Origin: W-Chloroflexi-9 sp045863195
GTDB lineage: Bacteria > Chloroflexota > Dehalococcoidia > UBA2979
Assembly (NCBI GenBank): GCA_045863195.1
Contig: BTUI01000004.1
Coordinates: forward strand, 124,001-188,000
Reading direction: 5' to 3'
Length of the DNA: 64,000 bases
Below are positions 41,924-50,754 of this stretch, in pieces. Positions within the stretch are counted from its first letter, which is position 1. Every line of letters starts with the position of its first letter. The notes under the pieces were generated by a model. That model worked only from the letters and a program-made list of their open reading frames with translations. It had not been told where the DNA came from and did no database searches. Position numbers and translations under genes: made by a program.

Positions 41924-42346
41924 TCAGTGCGAGTACGGTCGAAGTGCGTCGCGCCGCGCACATGTGGTGACGAACCTTCGGGGCCGGACGGACTGTGACA
42001 TACAGGCCTCACTCGCCGGCAGCGTGCGCCAGAGTGGATCGCCCTCGGCGCAGGGGGCGCCTACCGCCGTCCGCGTCGCGGCCGGTGCTGCCAGCAGCAG
42101 CGGACCAGCCGTCCCGCCCACCAACTTCGCCCGGACGCTGCGCCGCTCCGGATCGAACCCATCGAGGTCGACCAGCGCGCCTGCACCCGGGGCGTGGAGC
42201 ACGGCGAAGGCGCCCAGCATGCCTGTGGTGGCCGTGACCGTGAACGAGCCGTCCGGGGCCACGGAGGTGCTCGAAGGCACGCTCACCAGTCCGTCCCGTC
42301 CACGGCGCTCACTCCGGTCGCCTATGACAAACCACGGCGATGGGCC
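41924..42346 (-). pseudogene. Remnant related to the C-terminus of the giant secreted repeat protein
   Basis: The minus-strand frame (open from a TAA at 42347-42349) encodes APDGSFTVTATTGMLGAFAV, LHAPGAGALVDLDGF and RAKLVGGTAGPLLLAAPAA. This parallels the C-terminal domain of the 2004-residue protein (NADGSFTLGAESAELTVFGV, LYAPGASALSNFAGF, ALFSGG). After about residue 70 the similarity ends and the frame becomes random, and there is no good start or ribosome site. It looks like the leftover of a duplicated or deleted copy, 270 bases beyond the end of the giant gene. Confidence 0.45.
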
Positions 42347-42501
42347 TTAGGGGGTCGGCTGCAGGTCGGGAAGACTTGCCGCTGCGCGAACCGTGGCCAT
42401 CGAGCATCCTCCTCCGCCGCAGGCGCCTAGGCGGAGAGGGGAGCCCACCCGCGGGCCACCTCGGTGTCCGCGCCCTGGAGCGCATGTCTTGGGCGCACAC
42501 G

Positions 42502-42529
42502 AGGAAGCCCGCCGTGAGGCGGGCTTCCT
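42502..42529 (-). terminator. Hairpin terminator after the giant repeat-protein gene
   Basis: A perfect 12-bp stem, AGGAAGCCCGCC-GTGA-GGCGGGCTTCCT, starts 27 bases after the minus-strand stop. No T tract is seen, so it may be a rho-assisted or intrinsic site of moderate strength. Confidence 0.6.
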
Positions 42530-42555
42530 GTTGGCCAACTCCGGCGACCAGCGCG

Positions 42556-45500
42556 CTATCGCCCCGGCAACTGCACGAGGATCACCACCGTGCCCTCCGG
42601 CAGTTCGCCGCCGAACGCCTCCATAAAGCGCTGGCGGAGGAACGCCGGGCCGTCGAAGAACAGCACGCGGAACGATCCGTCGTTCCGACGCGCCCAGACG
42701 CCGCTGGCGTGACGTCGCAGCGCGGCCGCCTCCAGCGTCTCGATGCGGCCGCCGCTGAAGAGGGCGAGGGCGATGCCGCCGTTCGGGCCGAAGCCGGCGA
42801 AGTTGCTGAGCGCGCTGGCGCCGGGTGCGTACAGGACGCCGAACACCGTCAGCTCGGCCGACTCCGCGCCCAGCGTGAATGAACCGTCCGCGTTCGCGGT
42901 GACCGTGGCGGCGATCTCACGCCACCCGGTGCCGGTCCACTCCACGACCTGCAGATCGTCCACCGGCGTGTCCGCCAGGATGCGCCCGGCCGGCACGGTG
43001 AACGTGAGCACCGCCCTCATCCCGGGCGGCAGCGCCTCCAGCGGCAGCCCGTCGTCGCCGCGGGCGAGGACCGCCAGGCCCTGCAGCAGGTCGGTGCCTG
43101 CCGGCGGCGCGGAGTGCGCCGCGATGAACGCGTCCATGTCCACGGCGCCGATCGTAACCAGCGGGTCGCTGTCCGTGCTCAGGCCCATGATGCCCCGCGC
43201 GGTGTCGATCACGGCCTTGCTCAGCGTCACGGTGACCCGAGCACAACTGCTCGCCTCCCGACCGAGTGCCGCGCACACGTCGTTCTGGAGGCCGCTGGCG
43301 AGAGTCGACTTGGTGTCACTCAGCAGCGAGGAGTCGTAGTTGAACTTGAGATTGACCGATTGCTCCGACGTCTTCGCCGTGGTCGCCGCCGTCGCGGTCG
43401 CATAGAGGCGGAACGGCGACGACTCGGCCGTCAGCGTGATCCCCGCCTGCGGACCCGACCCGGTGTAGGTGAACCGCAGGACGTACTGGGTGTCTGTGTC
43501 CCCCGTCGCGCGGAGCCCGACGAACGTCGCGGCCTGGCCGACAAACGTGGCCATGAGCGGCGTACTCGGGGAAGGCACTTGCGTCAGCGTCGCGGTGGCG
43601 AGGCTGATGGTCGGGGTTCCGATGGAGACCGCCACGCTCCCCTCCGCGCCCGTGACCGTCGTGCCGGCCGCGTTCACGAGCTTCACCTGCGGCTGCGTCG
43701 AGAAGTTGACCCCGCTCACCTCATACGTCGGGCCGGCGATGACGACGAGTGCCGACGGCATGTTGTCCGGGGTCACCGTGATGTCGCCGGTGGTCGCGGC
43801 GGTGAGGCCGGAGGCAGAGGCCGTCACCCGCGTGGTCCGGTTGGCACCTGTGGACTCCCAGTAGATGCCCGAGAAGGTTGCCACGCCGCCGACCAACTTC
43901 GCGGTGAGGGAGCCCCGCAGGACCTGGCTCGTGCCGGCCAGCGTGACGGTGTCGATTGCGTCCACGGCCACGGCGCCCGTCGCGTCCTGCGCCTGGACCT
44001 GAAGCGTGAACTTCTCGCCCGCACGCAGCGTGGACGGCACGGTGCCGGTGAACACCAGCTTCGTCGCCGTGACCGGAACCCGGAGCGTGACGTCCTGGCT
44101 CACGCTCGTGAAGCCGGTGGCGCTCGCGGTGATCGAGGCGGTGCCGGCGGTGCCGGTGAGCCGGCAGCCAGCGAACGTCGCGACACCGGCGACCGCCGTC
44201 ACCGACGTCGTCCCCGTGCAGGTCAGGGTGCGGTCCGAACTCAGCGTGATCGTCGGCGCGGCCGTCGTCACGGTTGCCCCGGATGCGTTCACGACACGGA
44301 CGACGGGCTGCTCCGCGAACGCGACGCCACTCGTCGCGGACGAGGAGGCCGCGATCACCAGGCGGGTGACCGGCGCGGTGACGCGGAACGAGTCGGATTC
44401 CACGCCTTCGTACCCGCGCGCGGAAGCCTGCAGGACCCACGGGCCGACGCTTGGCGCGCTCCAGGTCCGCTCGAACGTCGCCACGCCGTTGGTCGCCGTG
44501 ACGCTCCCGAACCCGCGCAGGACGCCCGGGCCATCGACCGCCAGGCCGACCTTGCCGGTGAAGCCGGTGTCCACCGTCCCATCAGCCTTCAGGACACGAA
44601 CGGTGATGTTGATGTTGGCCACGCCGGTATTGCTGTCCTGCGGCTGGTTCGCGAATTCCAGCCGCGGGCTGGGCGCCTTGATCGCGACCAGCGTGCCGGT
44701 CTGCGTCTCGGCGAGGACGGCGCCCGCGGCGGAACTCACTGACATGCGCACATCGGTCTTCGCCGCCTGCGCAGCAGGCAGGGTGGCGCCGGTGACACGC
44801 AGCGTCACCGTGCTATTGGCAGCGATGGCGGCCGTACTCGTCGTCACGGTCAGCACGTTTCCGGCAAACGCGCTCGTCGCGGTGGCGGTCCCCGAGACGA
44901 ACGTCGCGTTCGGGGCCGCGGGCCAGGCGAACCCGGGCAGCGTCACCTTGATCGTGCCGCCCACGGGGATCGCGACCGGGGTCGTGAACGTGATCGTCGC
45001 CTCAACGTTGGCCGCGTTCGCCACGGCGGGTGACAGCGTCACCGCCGCGTTGGTGAGGCGCGGCGCGCCGATGGCCACCAGCGTGCCGCTGGAGGTCTCC
45101 GCCAGCGTCTCACCGGCAGCGTTGGTCACGCGCATGAACACGTCCGTGCGCGCCGCCTGGGCGGCCGGGTTGGTAGCGCCGGTCACCCGGAGCGTCACGG
45201 TCCCCGCAGGGATGGCCCCCGTGGAGGTCGTGAGGGTCAGCATGTTGCCGGCGAACGAGGCGCTCGCCGAGGCCGCCGCCCCCGCTGGTGCAGTGAACGA
45301 TGCAGATGGGGTTGCAGGCCAGGAGAAGCCGGGCAACCCGACCATGATCCTCCCGCCCACGGGGATCGGCACCGGCGTGGTGAACGTGATCGTCGCCACG
45401 ACGCTGGTCGCGTTCGGCGTGGGGGAGGACAGCGTCACCGCGGCGTCCGTTATCGCATGTCGGATCACGATGTCCGCGCGAGAGGCGACGGGCGTCGGGT

Positions 45501-48500
45501 CCTTCGACGTGTGGACCGTCAGGCCCGCCTTGGCGATGGTGCTGGCCGCCGGGTTGGTGGCCGGGAAGGTGAGCGTGGCCTGCGTCCCTGCGGCAACCGC
45601 GCCCCCGGTGATTACGATGGTGTCCCGGGCAGCCGATGACACCGTGCCCGTCAGCGTCCCGGTGATGCCGGTGCCGGCGGTGACCCGCACCGTCCCCACG
45701 GGGTACGTGTAGCCGTCCATCCTGACCGTGATGGTGTCCGAGGCGACGAGCGCCGTGGTGGCACGGAAGGTCGCCGTGATCGTCGTCGAGGCATTCGGGG
45801 TCGTCGGTGACGCCGAGATGGTGACGTTCGTGACGGCCGTCTGTGCCACGAGCCGCACCGTGTACGTCGGGGACGTACCGGCGCTGCTGGTGCCGGTGAA
45901 GGTGATGGTCTCGCCCGACTGGAAGGCAATCCCGGTCGGGGCCCAGTTCGCACCCAGGGCGCGGACCTGAATCTCTGTGGTACCGCTCATGGTCGCTGAG
46001 AGGTTGTACCGGGGCCCCCGGGTCGTCGAGTTGTACGCGGGCACGGGCACCTCGTACGCGGTCTGGCCCGGGACGACCGGCACCTCGATGCGCTCGTAGC
46101 CCGACTGCGCCGGCACCAAGGCGAGGGTGGCCAGCACGGGCCGACCTGCGGCGACATCGAACGGCTCGGACTCGACCGTCATGCTGCCGGAGGACGCCAT
46201 CAGGACGTAGCCCGTGCCGGCCCGGTCGATCTTGACGCCGCTGAACGTCACCAGGCCGGCAGCGGCGCTGGTCGCGCTGGAAGTCAGCACGGCCCCCGCG
46301 GTCCCGGTCCCTGCCTTGAGGCTGAGGGTGACCGTGGCGGACGAGGACGTGATGCGGGTCGTCCCATCGCGGACCTCGACCCGCGGCTGGATCGTGAACG
46401 CCTGGTCCGCGACGGCGCCGGAAGGCTGGCGCTCGAACGCGAGCCGGGGCTGCGGCGCCCTCACGCTGAGCGTGTAGGAGACCGCCGGGCCGTCTGGGAC
46501 GGTGATCGTGATCACCACGGTGGCCGGCAGGGTGAGCACGGTGGAGTTGGGATCGAAGGCGACACCGGTGCTCAGGTGCCGGTAGGTGAGCGTGCCGCGG
46601 TTCGCCTCGGCGGCCACGCCGTACGACCGGCCGCTGGCGACCGTGAGCGTGTACGCCGTCTGGCCGTCCGTCAGGGTGGCACGCGGCCAATCGGAGAGCG
46701 GCACGTTGACGTCCCACGTGCCGGCCGCGGTCAGCGGGATCAGCGCCAGAGCGGTCAGCTTCGGCGTGACCGTGCACTGCGTCGCGCCCTGGGTGCTGGT
46801 CTGGCCGGCCGGGCAGGGCTGGCACGGCGCGAAGCCGTTGCCGCTGAAGGTGCCCGCGGCGCAGAGGAGGGGCGGCTCCACCACCGGGGCCGGCGCCGTG
46901 ATGGTGATGCTGTTCCCGGACTGCACCGCGGTGGTGTCACTGGAGGTCGCGACCGTCAGCCCCGCCGCCGCGATCGTGCCGGCGCCGGGGTTCGTCGTCG
47001 CGAAGGCGATCGTGCCGGTCGCGGAGTTCGCGAGCGACGCGCCGCCGTTCAGGGTGACGGTGAGGGTGTTGCCCCCCGCCACGTTGCCGGCCGCCGTCCC
47101 CACGAAGGCGCCACCCAGCGTCACCGCCGTCGCGCCGTTCGTGAGGCTGAACCCGGTCATCACCACCGTGACCGTGCCGCCGGCCACCAGCGCGCCGCTG
47201 CCGGACGCGGTGAAGGTCACGGTGTAGGTGGAGGCCGCGTTCTGGAGCGTGCTCGACCCGGCGAAGCTCACGGCGGTGACCGCCGTGGGGCCCGCGGCGG
47301 CGGTGATCGTGAACGTCGGCGTCGCCACCAGCGCTCCGGCGCTGGCGATCGCGGAGGCGGGGACGGTGACGGTGATCGTCTCGTTCGCGGTGATGTTGTA
47401 GCCCGCGAAGGCGGGCAGCGTGACGGTGACCACGGTGGCGCTCGTGCGCACCACGTCGCCGACGGCGAGGCCGGCCTTCACCACGGCGTCCCACCCGGCG
47501 CCCTCGGCGCCCGCGGAGTCGATGCCGTTGATGATGTTCTGGCGCTGCCCGTCGAACGTCGCGCCCGCGGCGACCCAGGTGTCGTTCGTCAGCGTGATGA
47601 TGATCGTCCCGCCACCGGCGACGATGTCGGCCTCGCCGTTGGCGCCGCCCTGGATCGTGCCGGTGACCGCCGCTGAGGCGGCGAGGATGGTGAAGGTGGG
47701 CGCGGCGACCACCGGCGAGCCGCCGGTGAGGGCGGAGCCGGGGATCGTGACGGTGATCGTCTCGTTCGCGGTGATGTCGTAGCCGGCGAACGCCGGCAGC
47801 GTGATCGTGACCACGGTGTTGCTCGTGCGCACCACGTCGCCGACGGCCAGCCCGGCCTTCACCACGGCGTCCCAGCCGGCCGCCTCGGCGCCCGCGGAGT
47901 CGATGCCGTTGATGATGTTCTGGCGCTGCCCGTCGAACGTCACGCCCGCGGCGACCCAGGTGTCGTTGGTCAGGGTGAGGATGATCGTCCCGCCGCCGGC
48001 GACGATGTGGCCCTCGGTGTTCGCGCCGCCCTGGATCGTGCCGGTGAGCGCCGCCGAGGCGGCCGGGGCGACGATGTTGAAGGGCGCGCTGGTGCCCTGA
48101 GCGTTGCCGCCGTCCGCGTCGACGGTGATGGTCAGGCCGGCCGCGGGGGCCGCCGGGTTCACGATGCTGGCGCTGGGCGAGATGGCAATCTGGAGGCCCG
48201 GCAGCGCCGCCAGCTGGCCGGCGGCGGTGGTGGTGGTGATGGTTCGGGCGGCGCTGTTGCCGGTAATCGTCGGGGCCACGTCCATCAGGCCCGACCACGA
48301 CACGCTGCCGGTCAGGTCGCCGTCTGCGACCGTCCAGCCCGCGGGGAGCGTCACCGTGATCGTCTCGCCGTTGGCCAGGTCGTTGTCCAGCGTGATGTCG
48401 AGCGTCAGGTCGGTCTGGGCGCCCGCGACGTTGTCGTTGAGCGTCAGCGTGACGCCGATCGCCGCTTCGGCGTGCCTTGTCTGCATCAGGAGGAGGGCAA

Positions 48501-48570
48501 GGGCCGCGATGGCGACCGCCGCGACACGCCAAGGGGTTGCCTGGTGGTTCAGACGGGACGGAGCTGACAT
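42556..48570 (-). CDS. Giant secreted multi-domain beta-sandwich repeat protein (2004 residues)
   Basis: A signal peptide (VAAVAIAALALLLMQ, then ...TRHAEA) occupies residues 1-37. Next come two near-identical 127-residue modules (about 170-423), a beta-sandwich, a Cys-rich motif at about 568-600 (CAAGTFSGNGFAPCQPCPAG) like the GCC2/ephrin-receptor-type repeat, cadherin-like/YD-like strands, two 131-residue modules starting ITDAAVTLSS and LTNAAVTLSP (near 1039-1300), and Ig-like invasin-type domains (for example VTLAGTSQVLRGSLTAKLVG). The C-terminal part (about 1800-2004) contains a DGSFTLGAESAELTVFGVLY domain. No sortase motif, transmembrane anchor or enzyme domain is found. Adhesion or surface-layer function is plausible. 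It is transcribed alone. Confidence 0.8.
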   Translation of the reverse strand: MSAPSRLNHQATPWRVAAVAIAALALLLMQTRHAEAAIGVTLTLNDNVAGAQTDLTLDITLDNDLANGETITVTLPAGWTVADGDLTGSVSWSGLMDVAPTITGNSAARTITTTTAAGQLAALPGLQIAISPSASIVNPAAPAAGLTITVDADGGNAQGTSAPFNIVAPAASAALTGTIQGGANTEGHIVAGGGTIILTLTNDTWVAAGVTFDGQRQNIINGIDSAGAEAAGWDAVVKAGLAVGDVVRTSNTVVTITLPAFAGYDITANETITVTIPGSALTGGSPVVAAPTFTILAASAAVTGTIQGGANGEADIVAGGGTIIITLTNDTWVAAGATFDGQRQNIINGIDSAGAEGAGWDAVVKAGLAVGDVVRTSATVVTVTLPAFAGYNITANETITVTVPASAIASAGALVATPTFTITAAAGPTAVTAVSFAGSSTLQNAASTYTVTFTASGSGALVAGGTVTVVMTGFSLTNGATAVTLGGAFVGTAAGNVAGGNTLTVTLNGGASLANSATGTIAFATTNPGAGTIAAAGLTVATSSDTTAVQSGNSITITAPAPVVEPPLLCAAGTFSGNGFAPCQPCPAGQTSTQGATQCTVTPKLTALALIPLTAAGTWDVNVPLSDWPRATLTDGQTAYTLTVASGRSYGVAAEANRGTLTYRHLSTGVAFDPNSTVLTLPATVVITITVPDGPAVSYTLSVRAPQPRLAFERQPSGAVADQAFTIQPRVEVRDGTTRITSSSATVTLSLKAGTGTAGAVLTSSATSAAAGLVTFSGVKIDRAGTGYVLMASSGSMTVESEPFDVAAGRPVLATLALVPAQSGYERIEVPVVPGQTAYEVPVPAYNSTTRGPRYNLSATMSGTTEIQVRALGANWAPTGIAFQSGETITFTGTSSAGTSPTYTVRLVAQTAVTNVTISASPTTPNASTTITATFRATTALVASDTITVRMDGYTYPVGTVRVTAGTGITGTLTGTVSSAARDTIVITGGAVAAGTQATLTFPATNPAASTIAKAGLTVHTSKDPTPVASRADIVIRHAITDAAVTLSSPTPNATSVVATITFTTPVPIPVGGRIMVGLPGFSWPATPSASFTAPAGAAASASASFAGNMLTLTTSTGAIPAGTVTLRVTGATNPAAQAARTDVFMRVTNAAGETLAETSSGTLVAIGAPRLTNAAVTLSPAVANAANVEATITFTTPVAIPVGGTIKVTLPGFAWPAAPNATFVSGTATATSAFAGNVLTVTTSTAAIAANSTVTLRVTGATLPAAQAAKTDVRMSVSSAAGAVLAETQTGTLVAIKAPSPRLEFANQPQDSNTGVANINITVRVLKADGTVDTGFTGKVGLAVDGPGVLRGFGSVTATNGVATFERTWSAPSVGPWVLQASARGYEGVESDSFRVTAPVTRLVIAASSSATSGVAFAEQPVVRVVNASGATVTTAAPTITLSSDRTLTCTGTTSVTAVAGVATFAGCRLTGTAGTASITASATGFTSVSQDVTLRVPVTATKLVFTGTVPSTLRAGEKFTLQVQAQDATGAVAVDAIDTVTLAGTSQVLRGSLTAKLVGGVATFSGIYWESTGANRTTRVTASASGLTAATTGDITVTPDNMPSALVVIAGPTYEVSGVNFSTQPQVKLVNAAGTTVTGAEGSVAVSIGTPTISLATATLTQVPSPSTPLMATFVGQAATFVGLRATGDTDTQYVLRFTYTGSGPQAGITLTAESSPFRLYATATAATTAKTSEQSVNLKFNYDSSLLSDTKSTLASGLQNDVCAALGREASSCARVTVTLSKAVIDTARGIMGLSTDSDPLVTIGAVDMDAFIAAHSAPPAGTDLLQGLAVLARGDDGLPLEALPPGMRAVLTFTVPAGRILADTPVDDLQVVEWTGTGWREIAATVTANADGSFTLGAESAELTVFGVLYAPGASALSNFAGFGPNGGIALALFSGGRIETLEAAALRRHASGVWARRNDGSFRVLFFDGPAFLRQRFMEAFGGELPEGTVVILVQLPGR
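44670..45456 (-). repeat. Older tandem duplication inside the giant gene (2 x about 393 bp)
   Basis: Two modules of about 131 residues: ITDAAVTLSSPTPNATSVVA and LTNAAVTLSPAVANAANVEA, each followed by ITFTTPV(P/A)IPVGG and ending in GTLVAI. They are clearly diverged, so this duplication is older than the 127-residue one. Confidence 0.75.
47300..48060 (-). repeat. Recent tandem duplication inside the giant gene (2 x 381 bp)
   Basis: Two copies offset by 381 bases, for example ATGATGTTCTGGCGCTGCC occurs at both 47531 and 47912. The encoded 127-residue units (starting GTIQGGANTEGHIVAGGG and GTIQGGANGEADIVAGGG) differ mainly by a few substitutions, while their DNA stays very similar, pointing to recent duplication. 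Confidence 0.85.
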
Positions 48571-48924
48571 TCGGACGCCCTAACCGTGAGGGATGCGTCA
48601 TACGCCAGGCCGGCGCCGCATTTCATGGCTGCCGCAGGGTATGAGCGTGCGAAGTGGATGGTTGCCGCCATCCCCGGACGTCCGGGGCCAGCGCAGCGTA
48701 CCAGCCCGCGACGCTGCCTGCGCGTCGAGAATGGGTGAATCGAGGTCGGACGCGCCAACCGAAGAGGGAGCCCACCACGGGCTCCCCTTGTTCGCGTGCC
48801 GGAGCGCGAGGGCTACCCTCGAGGCTCCCTGACCGGCTGGGCGAGACCCGGCCGCCTTCCGCCCACGCTCGGTGGCCGAATCTGAAGCAGTCGGACGGAT
48901 GACATGAATGACATGAGTAATGAG
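48571..48924. other. Upstream region of the giant gene, with a hairpin
   Basis: No convincing gene. A perfect 8-bp hairpin (GGGAGCCC-ACCAC-GGGCTCCC) at 48766-48786, followed by CTTGTT on the plus strand, has no plus-strand gene before it; it may belong to a leader or a small transcript. The promoter of the giant gene should lie here. Confidence 0.4.
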
Positions 48925-48951
48925 GAGAGGGCGCCCGCCGGGCGCCCTCTC
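48925..48951 (-). terminator. Terminator of the tRNA-Met transcript
   Basis: A perfect 12-bp stem (GAGAGGGCGCCC with GGGCGCCCTCTC, 3-base loop) starts 10 bases beyond the tRNA 3' end on the minus strand. Confidence 0.75.
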
Positions 48952-48961
48952 GGTTCTTCGC

Positions 48962-49036
48962 TGGTAGCAGGGGGGGGATTTGAACCCCCGACCAACGGCT
49001 TATGAGTCCGCTGCTCTACCACTGAGCTACCCTGCC
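48962..49036 (-). tRNA. tRNA-Met (CAT anticodon)
   Basis: The 75-base cloverleaf on the minus strand has acceptor GGCAGGG with CCCTGCT, a D arm AGCTCAGTGGTAGAGC, an anticodon loop CTCATAA (CAT at 49004-49002), and a TTCAAAT T-loop in a 5-bp GGGGG/CCCCC stem. CCA is encoded. A G1-T72 pair and the absence of GGG/CCC in the anticodon stem argue for an elongator rather than an initiator. An isoleucine tRNA with a modified CAT cannot be excluded from sequence alone. A hairpin terminator follows. Confidence 0.88.
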
Positions 49037-49112
49037 GCAGCCTCCGAGTTTCCCCGCAGCCGGGCGTGGTGTCTAGTGTGACGCGCCCCGTCGAGGCGCG
49101 ATCGGCGGGCCG

Positions 49113-49583
49113 CTACAGCAGCGCCTCGATCGCCGCAACGACCTCCGGGTCGTCCGGCTGCGCGCGGTGGTGGAACTTCTGCACCACGTTGCCTTCGCGG
49201 TCCACCAGGTACTTCTGGAAGTTCCAGCGCACCTCGCCGCCCAACGGCTCCGGCAGGCTCGTCAGCCGCTCGTACAGCGGGTGGATGCCCTCACCCTTCA
49301 CGACGATCTTCGAGAACATCGGGAACTGCACGCCGTACGTGGTGCTGCAGAACTCCTGGATCTCTTCGTCGGTGCCGGGCTCCTGCCCGCCGAACTCGTT
49401 CGCCGGGAAGCCCAGCACCGCGAAGCCGCGCTCCCGGTACGTCTCGTACAGACGCTCGAGGCCGGCGTACTGCGGGGTGTTGCCGCAGCGGCTGGCCACG
49501 TTCACCACCAGCAGCACCTGGCCGCGGTAGTCGCCCAGCGACTGCTCGCTGCCGTCGATGCGCTTCATCGTCAGGTCGTACAC
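49113..49583 (-). CDS. Glutathione peroxidase-family protein (Cys type)
   Basis: 156 residues from the GTG at 49583, with GGAG seven bases upstream. The peroxidatic Cys33 is in NVASRCGNTPQY (residues 28-39), Gln67 in GFPANEFGGQEPG and Trp120-Asn121 in VRWNFQKYLVD, completing the catalytic set. A second Cys at 79 (EEIQEFCS) matches the resolving-cysteine site of thioredoxin-dependent members. The protein reduces hydrogen peroxide or lipid peroxides, probably with thioredoxin. It is divergent from the TIGR01777 gene across a 232-base gap. Confidence 0.94.
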   Translation of the reverse strand: MYDLTMKRIDGSEQSLGDYRGQVLLVVNVASRCGNTPQYAGLERLYETYRERGFAVLGFPANEFGGQEPGTDEEIQEFCSTTYGVQFPMFSKIVVKGEGIHPLYERLTSLPEPLGGEVRWNFQKYLVDREGNVVQKFHHRAQPDDPEVVAAIEALL

Positions 49584-49715
49584 GCAGGGACTCCGCTCTC
49601 GCGAGCCCCGGTCGGGGCTCGGGTCGTCTCGGGTCGGTCTCGATCGGTTCGGGACGCCTCCATCATACCGGTGGTGAGGCGTGATGACGCTGGTTGGCAA
49701 AGGTTGAGCAGGCGA

Positions 49716-49750
49716 TTGACGAAGAAATGACGCAGATATAACCTCGTCAT
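49716..49750 (+). promoter_or_regulatory. Putative promoter with overlapping inverted repeat
   Basis: TTGACG (49716-49721) and TATAAC (49737-49742) are 15 bases apart, shorter than the ideal 17, in an A+T-rich patch. ATGACG (49727-49732) and CGTCAT (49745-49750) form an inverted repeat straddling the -10 box. Position fits expression of the TIGR01777-SRPBCC pair. Confidence 0.45.
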
Positions 49751-49815
49751 GTCGAAGGTTGTAGGAGGTGGGCTGCGTCACGCGCCCCCGCGGCCTTCGG
49801 GAAGGAGCGGTTCTC

Positions 49816-50754
49816 GTGAAGATCGCCATCACCGGCAGCACCGGACTCATCGGCTCGGCCCTCGTCGAGCGGCTCACGCGCGACGGCCACGAGGTGGTCC
49901 GCCTCACGCGCGGCGCGAAGGATGACCCGAGGGCGCTCTGGAACCCGGCCGAGGGCTGGATCCGCGACGGCGCGTTCGATGGCGTCGAGGCGGTCGTGAA
50001 CCTCGGCGGGGAGAACATCGGCGGCGGCCGCTGGACGGCGGCGCGCAAGGCCGTGCTGCGCTCCAGCCGCGTGGAGGCGACCCGCCTGATCGTCGACCAC
50101 CTGCGCGCGAACGGCATCCGCCCGCGCGTGTTCATCTCCTCCTCCGCGGTGGGGTTCTATGGCGACCGCGGCCAGGAGCGCCTGGACGAGGCGGCGGCGG
50201 CTGGTCGAGGGTTCCTCGCGGACCTCTGCCGCGACTGGGAGGCCGCCGCGCTGGCCGCGGAGGGTGTCGCGGAACGCATCGTGCTCCTGCGCACGGGTGT
50301 GGTCATCGATGCGAACGCGGACGCCTTCAAGCGGCTCGTGCTCCCGTTCCGCCTCTTCGCCGGCGGCCCGCTCGGCAGCGGCAAGCAGTGGTTCCCGTGG
50401 ATCCACCTGGATGACGTGGTGGGCGCGATCCAGCACGCGCTCGTCACGCCGGTCTCCGGCCCGGTCAACCTCGTCGCCCCCGAGACGATGACCGAGGGCG
50501 CCGTGGCGAAGGTCATCGGCGGCGTCCTGAAGCGCCCGGCGTTCATGCCGGCGCCGGGCTTCGCGCTGAAGTTGCTGCTCGGCCAGATGGCGCAGGACCT
50601 GCTCCTCGGCAGCCAGCGGGTGATCCCCACCGCGCTGGAGGCCTCCGGCTACCAGTTCCGCTACGCCCGCTTCGAGGATGCCGCCCGCGCGGCCCTCGGC
50701 CGGCCGGCGAAGGGCGCGGCGGTCGGCGCCGGGGTGGCGGGACAGGCGCGATGA
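49816..50754 (+). CDS. TIGR01777-family NAD-dependent epimerase/dehydratase-like protein
   Basis: 312 residues from the GTG at 49816 with AAGGAG eight bases upstream. KIAITGSTGLIGSALVERL (2-20) is the Rossmann loop, followed by VVNLGGENI and ISSSAVGFYGDRG (about 108-120), then WFPWIHLDDVV and VNLVAPE, which define the TIGR01777 subgroup of extended SDRs. The catalytic Tyr-x3-Lys is replaced in this group, so the activity is unclear. It is coupled by ATGA to the SRPBCC gene; the two are fused in some bacteria, suggesting a joint role in lipid or cell-division-related metabolism. Confidence 0.9.
   Translation: MKIAITGSTGLIGSALVERLTRDGHEVVRLTRGAKDDPRALWNPAEGWIRDGAFDGVEAVVNLGGENIGGGRWTAARKAVLRSSRVEATRLIVDHLRANGIRPRVFISSSAVGFYGDRGQERLDEAAAAGRGFLADLCRDWEAAALAAEGVAERIVLLRTGVVIDANADAFKRLVLPFRLFAGGPLGSGKQWFPWIHLDDVVGAIQHALVTPVSGPVNLVAPETMTEGAVAKVIGGVLKRPAFMPAPGFALKLLLGQMAQDLLLGSQRVIPTALEASGYQFRYARFEDAARAALGRPAKGAAVGAGVAGQAR

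Larger units (their letters stand above)
41630..42555. other. Gene-poor stretch containing a decayed fragment and a hairpin
   Basis: 926 bases without a convincing intact gene on either strand. It contains the decayed gene fragment at 41924-42346 and the hairpin at 42502-42529, listed separately. The rest shows neither ribosome sites followed by plausible protein nor repeats. Confidence 0.6.

Noticed and set aside
48766..48786. Hairpin as a terminator of a plus-strand gene
   Set aside because: No credible plus-strand gene ends before it, so it is described only as part of the upstream region of the giant gene.
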